NCBI GenBank assembly: GCA_004557315.1
Contig: SFEH01000029.1
Location: 1 to 18,958 of the forward strand
Direction of reading: 5' to 3'
Length of the DNA stretch: 18,958 nucleotides
Origin: Bacteroidales bacterium
GTDB taxonomy: Bacteria > Bacteroidota > Bacteroidia > Bacteroidales > UBA3663
Below, one piece after another: positions 14,371 through 18,958 of the stretch. Under the pieces are notes generated by a model. The model did no database searches. It was not told the origin of the DNA and saw nothing but the letters and a program-made list of their open reading frames with translations. Both the position numbers and the translations under genes were made by a program. The number at the start of each line of letters is the position of its first letter. Within the stretch, counting starts at the first letter, position 1.

Positions 14371-14411
14371 ATGAAAAGGCTGCATGGGATTTCCCTTGCA
14401 GCCTTCATTGT
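14371..14411. terminator. Bidirectional terminator between rubrerythrin and thioredoxin genes
   Basis: AAGGCTGCA (14376-14384) pairs perfectly with TGCAGCCTT (14397-14405), and GGGA pairs with TCCC inside. It serves the plus-strand rubrerythrin gene 22 bases after its stop. On the minus strand CCTTTTCATTAT follows the stem, so it can also stop transcripts of the thioredoxin gene. A second small inverted repeat, TACTGAT at 14444-14450 with ATCAGTA at 14456-14462, lies closer to the thioredoxin stop. Confidence 0.8.
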
Positions 14412-14471
14412 GTTTCAATACTCATTAATCATTGCTCAATAAATACTGATCAATAATCAGTAATCACTTAA

Positions 14472-14945
14472 TCAGCCTTGCACGGAAGCTGGAGTCCATT
14501 TACTGAAGAAGTCGAGTACCTTTGCCTTGTTGTAACCCAGTCCTTCTTCAAGATACGATGAGTTCTGGATATGCAGAACCGAGCCATCGGGATTAAGGAT
14601 CACGAGCACTGGGAAGCCGAAACGTCCGGCATTGCCGAGTCGCTTGCTCACTTTCTGTGCCAACTCATCCTTGCGCGACTTGTAGTTGACATGGATATAG
14701 ACGAAATTGTCGTTTACTACCTTGTCGATCTCTGCATCTTCCTTGATGAACTTTGCAAACTTGATGCACCATGGGCACCAGTTGCCACCGAGCTGACAGA
14801 TCACATACTTGCCGTCGATCTTTGCCTTTGCTACAGCCTGATCGATCTGTTCGAAGGGGTCAATGCTTTCGTCATACACTTTTGTCTGTGCGAATGTCGT
14901 GATGAACAATGTCATCATGAGCATCATCATGATTGTCTTTTTCAT
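14472..14945 (-). CDS. Secreted thioredoxin-fold protein (CPWC)
   Basis: This 157-residue protein begins with a signal peptide (MKKTIMMMLMMTLFITTFAQ, cut near residue 20) and carries a thioredoxin-like domain. The active site is WCPWC with C57 and C60, and the conserved cis-proline is P112 in RFGFPVLVIL. It resembles the DUF255/thioredoxin_7-like periplasmic proteins of Bacteroidetes and would act as a disulfide reductase or exchange protein in the envelope. The partner is unknown. The ATG is preceded by 14 A/T-rich bases and then by the seven-unit nonamer array. It lies 100 bases downstream of the YjbR gene on the same strand and may be co-transcribed with it. Confidence 0.88.
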   Translation of the reverse strand: MKKTIMMMLMMTLFITTFAQTKVYDESIDPFEQIDQAVAKAKIDGKYVICQLGGNWCPWCIKFAKFIKEDAEIDKVVNDNFVYIHVNYKSRKDELAQKVSKRLGNAGRFGFPVLVILNPDGSVLHIQNSSYLEEGLGYNKAKVLDFFSKWTPASVQG

Positions 14946-14959
14946 ATTTTTTATTTATG

Positions 14960-15040
14960 GGAGTTAAAGAAGTTAAAGGAGATAAAGAAGATAAAGAAGT
15001 TAAAGAAGATAAAGAAGATAAAGACAATAGTTGTGTTGTA
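14960..15040 (+). repeat. Nonamer array GRAGWTAAA, 7 units plus tail
   Basis: Seven uninterrupted 9-base units (14960-15022): GGAGTTAAA, GAAGTTAAA, GGAGATAAA, GAAGATAAA, GAAGTTAAA, GAAGATAAA, GAAGATAAA. They are followed by GACAATAGTTGTGTTG. The tail nearly equals that of the array at 3028-3074 (GACGATAGTTG). In the sense of the downstream thioredoxin message it reads CAACTATTGTC, then pyrimidine-rich units ending TTTAACTCC 14 bases before the ATG, the same arrangement as before the OPT gene. The open frames through it that give Lys-rich peptides are artefacts. Confidence 0.9.
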
Positions 15041-15045
15041 TGTTC

Positions 15046-15417
15046 CTACCTTCCGTATTGCGACCTGATGGCTTTAGGCAGTTTCGACACGACGAGGTCG
15101 TATGACTCATTGATCCATTGCTTCACATGTTCGTCGTCAAGACGCTCGTAGAAGACATCGCTCCAGTGTTTCTTGTTCCAATGCCACGCAGGGGTAACGG
15201 CAGAGAACTGTTCGCGCAGTTCGATGTTGCGTTCGGGCGTGAGCTTCACGGCAAAGTGAGGGTCGGGATTGTTGGTAGTGGTGTCATCACTGCCCAACCA
15301 AAGGCAGATGAAAATTTTGCCCTCGATGCGGAAGGTGATGTTGTCATCGCCAAAAGGCTGGTCTTCGGTCACCCCATAGAGTGACAAGGTGTATTCTCGG
15401 ATTTCTTCGATGTTCAT
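15046..15417 (-). CDS. MmcQ/YjbR-family protein
   Basis: This 123-residue soluble protein matches the small YjbR (CyaY-like fold) family in length and in its segments: an N-terminal helix MNIEEIREYTLSL, PFGDDNITFRIEGKIFICL, the central HFAVKLTPERN, AWHWNKKHWSDV, and the final helix WINESYDLVVSKLPK. Some relatives are described as DNA-binding, but no molecular function is established to my knowledge. It has a -7 box 27 bases upstream (15444-15451) and precedes the thioredoxin gene on the same strand. Confidence 0.88.
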   Translation of the reverse strand: MNIEEIREYTLSLYGVTEDQPFGDDNITFRIEGKIFICLWLGSDDTTTNNPDPHFAVKLTPERNIELREQFSAVTPAWHWNKKHWSDVFYERLDDEHVKQWINESYDLVVSKLPKAIRSQYGR

Positions 15418-15443
15418 GACTTCAAGCTATTATTCAGTGCTTG

Positions 15444-15451
15444 CAAAGATA
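15444..15451 (-). promoter_or_regulatory. -7 box for the YjbR gene
   Basis: The minus strand reads TATCTTTG, consensus for Bacteroidetes, 27 bases upstream of the ATG at 15417. No clear -33 box. Confidence 0.45.
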
Positions 15452-15524
15452 CGGATTATTTGCGAAATATCTTTCAGTAATGAAAAAAGTTTGCACAAAA
15501 AATAGAAATTTTGGAATTTATGCT

Positions 15525-15532
15525 TATCTTTG
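15525..15532 (+). promoter_or_regulatory. -7 box for the nitroreductase gene
   Basis: TATCTTTG matches the consensus and is 25 bases before the ATG at 15557. The TTTG elements at 15490 and 15510 are at the wrong spacing, so only the -7 box is firm. Confidence 0.5.
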
Positions 15533-15556
15533 CGCTGAAATAAACAGTTATTTGCT

Positions 15557-16102
15557 ATGAATGAAATTATTGAGAACATCATCTCGCGTCGCAGTGTCAA
15601 GTCGTACAAGAATGTAATGCCTCCTATGCCTCTCATTGAGGAGATTTGCAAGGCTGGCACATACGCACCGACAGGAATGGGAGCACAGAGCCCAATCATT
15701 ATTGCTGTGACCAACAAGGAGATGCGCGACCGTTTGAGCCGCATCAATCTTCAGATCGTTACCAACAACAACCTCACCACCAGTTCAGGTCATTCCGATC
15801 CTTTCTATGGAGCGCCATGCGTGTTGGTGGTACTTGCCGAAAAGAGCCGCGGCACTCGCGTATATGACGGCTCGCTCGTGATGGCCAACCTCATGCTTGC
15901 TGCTCACAGCCTCGGACTCGGTTCGTGCTGGATACATCGCGCAAAGGAGACTTTCGAGACCGAAGAGGGAAAGGAGATACTTAAGAGCCTCGGCATAGAA
16001 GGTGAATATGAGGGAATAGGCAACTGCATCATCGGATATGAGGACTTGCCTCCAAAGGTGCAGAAACCTCGAAAGGAAGGTTATGTGACATTCGTGAAGT
16101 AA
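15557..16102 (+). CDS. Nitroreductase-family flavoprotein
   Basis: This 181-residue cytoplasmic FMN enzyme of the NfsB/nitroreductase fold reduces nitro compounds or quinones with NAD(P)H; the true substrate is unknown. FMN-binding landmarks are the N-terminal RRSVKSY (11-17), the APTGMGAQSP segment (37-46) and the C-terminal LGLGSCWIHR near 120-130. The family usually ends with a short tail like the PPKVQKPRKEGYVTFVK seen here. It stands alone, with its own -7 box and a bidirectional terminator shared with convergent cysK. Confidence 0.9.
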   Translation: MNEIIENIISRRSVKSYKNVMPPMPLIEEICKAGTYAPTGMGAQSPIIIAVTNKEMRDRLSRINLQIVTNNNLTTSSGHSDPFYGAPCVLVVLAEKSRGTRVYDGSLVMANLMLAAHSLGLGSCWIHRAKETFETEEGKEILKSLGIEGEYEGIGNCIIGYEDLPPKVQKPRKEGYVTFVK

Positions 16103-16107
16103 AAGAG

Positions 16108-16143
16108 AAAAAGCAAGTAGGGTAGAAGTTGCTTGCTTTTTTT
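16108..16143. terminator. Bidirectional terminator between nitroreductase and cysK
   Basis: AAAAAGCAAG (16108-16117) pairs with CTTGCTTTTT (16132-16141). On the plus strand the T-run continues after the stem, just after the nitroreductase stop. On the minus strand CTTTTTCTCTTTT follows, so it can stop cysK transcripts too. Confidence 0.8.
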
Positions 16144-16201
16144 GTGCGGTTCTCTTTTCTTTCCTCTTGCTTCCTTCTTCTTTTCACTTTGTCAGGAGAG
16201 G

Positions 16202-16222
16202 CCTGCAAGCGGAACTTGCAGG
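16202..16222 (-). promoter_or_regulatory. Perfect hairpin directly after the cysK stop
   Basis: CCTGCAAG (16202-16209) and CTTGCAGG (16215-16222) form a perfect 8-bp stem. The loop is CGGAA on the plus strand, UUCCG in the cysK message. It begins 7 bases past the stop codon and has no U-tract. The hairpin after metY at 1450-1474 has the same loop. Confidence 0.7.
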
Positions 16223-16228
16223 AACTTT

Positions 16229-17158
16229 TCAGGTGGTTTCGAGGAGGGCAGTGGAGAGATAGCGCTCGCCGGTGTCGGGGAGGAGAGCCACTATGCGCTT
16301 GCCTGCATTCTCTGGTCGCTGGGCAAGGACTGTAGCGGCATGGAGGGCAGCACCTGAAGAGATGCCCACAAAGATGCCTTCTTCTTTAGCTATGGCACGA
16401 GCAGCGGCAAAAGCATCCTCGTTGGCAACAGGGAGAATCTCATCGACCACCTCTGCGTTGAAGTTCTTCGGCACGAAACCAGCACCGATTCCCTGAATCT
16501 TATGTGCGCCCGAAGGCTGTCCAGAGAGTACTGCACTTGAGGCTGGCTCGACGGCAACGACCTTGACTGCAGGGTTATGCTTCTTCAAGGCAGCACCTGC
16601 GCCACTCACCGTACCTCCAGTACCTACTCCTGCAACAAAGATGTCGATCTTGCCTTCGCTCTGGTTCCATATCTCTTCGCCAGTAGTGGCAAGATGGATG
16701 GAAGGGTTGGCAGGGTTCTCGAACTGCTGGAGGATGACTGCACCTGGGATGCTGTCGCGTAGTTCTTCAGCCTTGCGTATAGCGCCCTTCATGCCTTCTG
16801 AACCTGGAGTGAGCACTATCTCCGTACCATAGGCAGCAGCAAGCTTGCGACGTTCGATGCTCATGGTTTCAGGCATTGTGAGAATGACCTTGTATCCCTT
16901 GAATGCACCCACAAGACTCAAACCTACGCCAGTGTTTCCGCTGGTTGGCTCGATGATGGTGCTGCCAGGCTTGAGCAAACCGTTCTTTTCAGCCTCGGCA
17001 ATCATATTGAGAGCCACACGGTCTTTTACGCTACCTCCAGGGTTGAAGAATTCGACCTTGGCAATGATTTCTGCATTGAGCTGACGATTCTTACTATACT
17101 TCTGAAGCGCCACGAGTGGGGTATTGCCCACCAGCTGAAGAATGTTCTCGTAAATCAT
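16229..17158 (-). CDS. cysK: Cysteine synthase A (O-acetylserine sulfhydrylase)
   Basis: This cytoplasmic PLP enzyme makes cysteine from O-acetylserine and sulfide. The 309-residue length is typical. The Schiff-base lysine is K45 in NPGGSVKDR. The substrate loop TSGNTG is at 72-77, and the phosphate loop GTGGT at 179-183. The C-terminal LLPDTGERYLST, with Ser near the cofactor ring, is canonical. CysK and CysM are hard to separate by eye; KIQGIGAGFVP and the overall pattern favour CysK. It has its own promoter, with a leader of only about 25-30 bases, and is followed by a UUCCG-loop hairpin and a terminator. Confidence 0.94.
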   Translation of the reverse strand: MIYENILQLVGNTPLVALQKYSKNRQLNAEIIAKVEFFNPGGSVKDRVALNMIAEAEKNGLLKPGSTIIEPTSGNTGVGLSLVGAFKGYKVILTMPETMSIERRKLAAAYGTEIVLTPGSEGMKGAIRKAEELRDSIPGAVILQQFENPANPSIHLATTGEEIWNQSEGKIDIFVAGVGTGGTVSGAGAALKKHNPAVKVVAVEPASSAVLSGQPSGAHKIQGIGAGFVPKNFNAEVVDEILPVANEDAFAAARAIAKEEGIFVGISSGAALHAATVLAQRPENAGKRIVALLPDTGERYLSTALLETT

Positions 17159-17188
17159 AATCTTTTTCTTTCAAATGTTTTGACGTTG

Positions 17189-17220
17189 CAAAATTACGGT
17201 GAATATGTTTATTCTCCAAG
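17189..17220 (-). promoter_or_regulatory. Promoter of cysK
   Basis: The minus strand reads TAATTTTG at 17196-17189 (fits TAnnTTTG). With a 20-base spacer, CTTG at 17220-17217 is one base off the -33 TTTG. The ATG is at 17158. Confidence 0.55.
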
Positions 17221-17303
17221 AAGAATCGGAAATAAAGAAAATATCACTGTTTTGACATTTTTTGACAGAAAATATGACGATAAAAATGCACGATTTTCAA
17301 AAA

Positions 17304-17444
17304 TTACCTAACGACCTGTGTAAATTCAGGCTTGATGCCTTCCTCGTTATAGTCGATTACGAAGGTTGTTTCGGCTGTCTTCTTTGGAGCACAGCCCACG
17401 AATGTCATTGTGATGGCAGTCATTGCCAAAAGAGTCTTTTTCAT
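17304..17444 (-). CDS. Small lipoprotein, 46 residues, function unknown
   Basis: A complete 47-codon frame runs from ATG at 17444 to TAA at 17304. MKKTLLAMTAITMTF is a signal peptide and FVGC (Cys18) a plausible lipobox for lipid attachment. After it come APKKTAETT, a short segment FVIDYNEEGIKPEF, and TQVVR. The mature part has only 29 residues. It has a well-placed promoter (17473-17504). It could be a genuine small lipoprotein or the remaining start of a longer lipoprotein gene ended by a stop; no continuation in another frame is evident. The neighbours, cysK and cytochrome bd, give no clear hint of function. Confidence 0.65.
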   Translation of the reverse strand: MKKTLLAMTAITMTFVGCAPKKTAETTFVIDYNEEGIKPEFTQVVR

Positions 17445-17472
17445 AAAAAATACAAAATATATAATGTTTTTG

Positions 17473-17504
17473 CAAAATTATATATTATTATTTATAATGT
17501 GAAA
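17473..17504 (-). promoter_or_regulatory. Promoter of the small lipoprotein gene
   Basis: The minus strand reads TAATTTTG at 17480-17473 and, with a 20-base spacer, TTTC at 17504-17501, one base off TTTG. The ATG is 29 bases downstream, which strengthens the case that the small gene is expressed. Confidence 0.5.
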
Positions 17505-17607
17505 TAATGAGGCGAAAACTTTGCCTCTAAAGTCTGATTTTTATGTTCTATAGCATAAAGATTATCAAATAATGCAATAAAAGAATGTGTTTTTCAAAAA
17601 ATTAACA

Positions 17608-17615
17608 TATATTTG
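17608..17615 (+). promoter_or_regulatory. -7 box for the DUF4492-cydA operon
   Basis: TATATTTG fits TAnnTTTG and lies 22 bases before the ATG at 17637. This argues against the in-frame upstream ATG at 17613, which would sit inside the promoter. No clear -33 box. Confidence 0.5.
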
Positions 17616-17636
17616 CCACAAAACTTATACATCAGC

Positions 17637-17846
17637 ATGAAAGAAAACATCATTAAGCGCATAGCACGTTTCTACTATGAAGGCTTCAAGCAGATGACTA
17701 TCGGGCGCACCCTGTGGGCCATCATCCTTGTCAAGCTCTTCATCATGTTTGCCATCCTGCGAGTCTTCTTCTTCCAGCCAGCTCTCACGGGTAGCGACGA
17801 AGAGAAAGCCGATCAGGTGAGGATCAATCTTGTGAGTAAACAATAA
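17637..17846 (+). CDS. DUF4492 small membrane protein
   Basis: This 69-residue protein has an amphipathic N-terminus (MKENIIKRIARFYYEGFKQM), one membrane span (LWAIILVKLFIMFAILRVFFF, about 30-50), and a short charged tail ending VRINLVSKQ. It matches DUF4492, a small protein family of Bacteroidetes and Campylobacterota that I know as encoded just before cydA. Here cydA starts 26 bases later on the same strand. By position it is probably a small subunit or assembly factor of cytochrome bd, comparable in role to CydX, but this is inference. The start at MKENI is preferred because the -7 box lies right before it. Confidence 0.88.
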   Translation: MKENIIKRIARFYYEGFKQMTIGRTLWAIILVKLFIMFAILRVFFFQPALTGSDEEKADQVRINLVSKQ

Positions 17847-17872
17847 TAAATACCAATAAAATCACTATCATC

Positions 17873-18958
17873 ATGGATTCTGTTGTCGATTGGTCAAGAG
17901 CGCAGTTTGCTCTTACCGCATGTTATCATTGGATGTTCGTGCCTCTGACCTTGGGCTTGGGCATAGTAGTGGCTTTGCTCGAAACCATCTATTATCGCAC
18001 ACGCAAGCAGGAGTGGCTCGACATCTGCAAGTTTTGGATGATGCTCTTTGGCATCAATTTCGCCATAGGTGTTGCCACAGGCATCATCCTTGAGTTTGAG
18101 TTCGGTACCAACTGGAGTAACTACTCTTGGTTTGTTGGCGACATCTTCGGTGCTCCGTTGGCTATTGAGGGTATCTTTGCCTTCTTCTGCGAGAGCACGT
18201 TCTTTGCAGTTATGATGTTCGGCTGGAAGAAGTTCTCGCCAGGTCAGCATCTTGCTGCCACATGGCTTACAGCCATTGGCGCGACATTCTCGGCATGGTG
18301 GATCCTTGTTGCCAACTCATGGATGCAGTATCCTGTAGGCATGGAGTTCTCTGCTGATCAGATGCGCAATGTCATGGTCGATTTCTGGGCTGTGGCTTTC
18401 TCACCTGTTGCTGTCAATAAGTTCCTCCACACTGTTCAGGCTGCATGGTGTTTGGGTGGAGTGTTCGTGCTTGGCGTGAGCAGCTGGTATCTTCTCAAGA
18501 ACAGGCATGTCGATTTCGCCATCAAGTCGATCAAGGTCGGCGGATTGGTAGGATTGGTCGGCATCCTTATGGCAATGCTCACTGGCGATGGTTCGGCTGT
18601 TCAGGTTACCAAGACCCAGCCGATGAAGCTTGCTGCCATGGAAGGTCTCTACGAAGGTCAGGAGGGTACGCCTCTAGTAGGCTTTGGCATCATTAATCCT
18701 GATAAACGCTATGACAATGACGAAGATGCATTTCTTTTCGAGATCTCTATACCTAAGGGTCTGTCAATCCTCGGCCGTCACGACATGGATGCCTTCATCC
18801 CTGGCATCAAGGACATCATCGAGGGTAAGGATATGATCGATGGCAAGCTGGTCAATACAGTGCCTTATGCTGAACGTATCGAGCGAGGCAAACTCGCACA
18901 GCATGCTTTGCGCGAGTTCACAATGGCAAAGCAGTCGGGCGATACCAAGGCAATGCAG
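17873..18958 (+). CDS. cydA: Cytochrome bd ubiquinol oxidase subunit I, 5' part
   Basis: The frame opens at ATG 17873 and continues for 362 codons to the window edge; the full protein is about 520 residues. It is the quinol-oxidising, heme-carrying subunit of the bd oxidase in the inner membrane, giving high-affinity oxygen reduction. Key residues sit at the same numbers as in E. coli as I recall them: H19 (heme b595), H186 (heme b558), E99 and E107 of the proton path, and K252 and E257 in the quinol loop within TKTQPMKLAAMEG. The third heme ligand (Met393 in E. coli) lies outside the window. cydB would be expected next. Confidence 0.96.
   Translation, partial: MDSVVDWSRAQFALTACYHWMFVPLTLGLGIVVALLETIYYRTRKQEWLDICKFWMMLFGINFAIGVATGIILEFEFGTNWSNYSWFVGDIFGAPLAIEGIFAFFCESTFFAVMMFGWKKFSPGQHLAATWLTAIGATFSAWWILVANSWMQYPVGMEFSADQMRNVMVDFWAVAFSPVAVNKFLHTVQAAWCLGGVFVLGVSSWYLLKNRHVDFAIKSIKVGGLVGLVGILMAMLTGDGSAVQVTKTQPMKLAAMEGLYEGQEGTPLVGFGIINPDKRYDNDEDAFLFEISIPKGLSILGRHDMDAFIPGIKDIIEGKDMIDGKLVNTVPYAERIERGKLAQHALREFTMAKQSGDTKAMQ

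Noticed and set aside
14960..15022. Possible CRISPR array
   Set aside because: The 9-base units are directly adjacent with no spacers, and there are no cas genes.
14571..15068. 165-codon plus-strand frame ending in Lys-rich repeats
   Set aside because: It is antisense to the thioredoxin gene and reads through the nonamer array, which opens frames by its periodicity.

Overview
The window looks like a chromosomal segment of a Bacteroidales bacterium, most likely Prevotella or a close relative. The basis is the repeated TAnnTTTG promoter -7 boxes, A-rich leaders without Shine-Dalgarno sequences, a DUF4492 gene directly before cydA, and the protein families present. This is inference from gene content, not a database match.

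Layout, left to right. Positions 1-154 hold the tail of an IS66-type transposase, followed by non-coding DNA and a strong terminator. A minus-strand outer-membrane barrel gene and metY (O-acetylhomoserine sulfhydrylase) follow. Next, on the plus strand, is a large OPT-family oligopeptide transporter whose leader carries an inverted pair of nonamer arrays (GRAGWTAAA). Positions 5155-10451 hold a minus-strand block of unfamiliar envelope genes. It consists of a membrane-anchored protein with glycine-rich linkers and octapeptide repeats, a large secreted HEXXH metallopeptidase with a beta-propeller and probable barrel, and a PrsW-type intramembrane protease. The block is flanked at its far end by a decayed, internally deleted copy of its own first gene. 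A purine salvage pair (xpt and a xanthine permease) lies upstream and is transcribed the same way.

On the plus strand come a bacterial voltage-gated sodium-channel homologue and a reverse rubrerythrin. They are followed by a minus-strand secreted thioredoxin and a YjbR protein, a plus-strand nitroreductase, and minus-strand cysK. A 46-residue lipoprotein gene lies next, and the window ends with DUF4492 and the first 362 residues of cytochrome bd subunit I.

Functional themes are sulfur amino-acid synthesis (metY, cysK), oxygen and redox handling (rubrerythrin, thioredoxin, nitroreductase, cytochrome bd), and peptide and purine uptake. The best candidates for something undescribed are three. 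The first is the three-gene protease and repeat-protein operon with its duplicated remnant. The second is the nonamer-array leader element, found in the same sense just before two unrelated start codons. The third is a pair of perfect hairpins with identical UUCCG loops placed right after metY and cysK.
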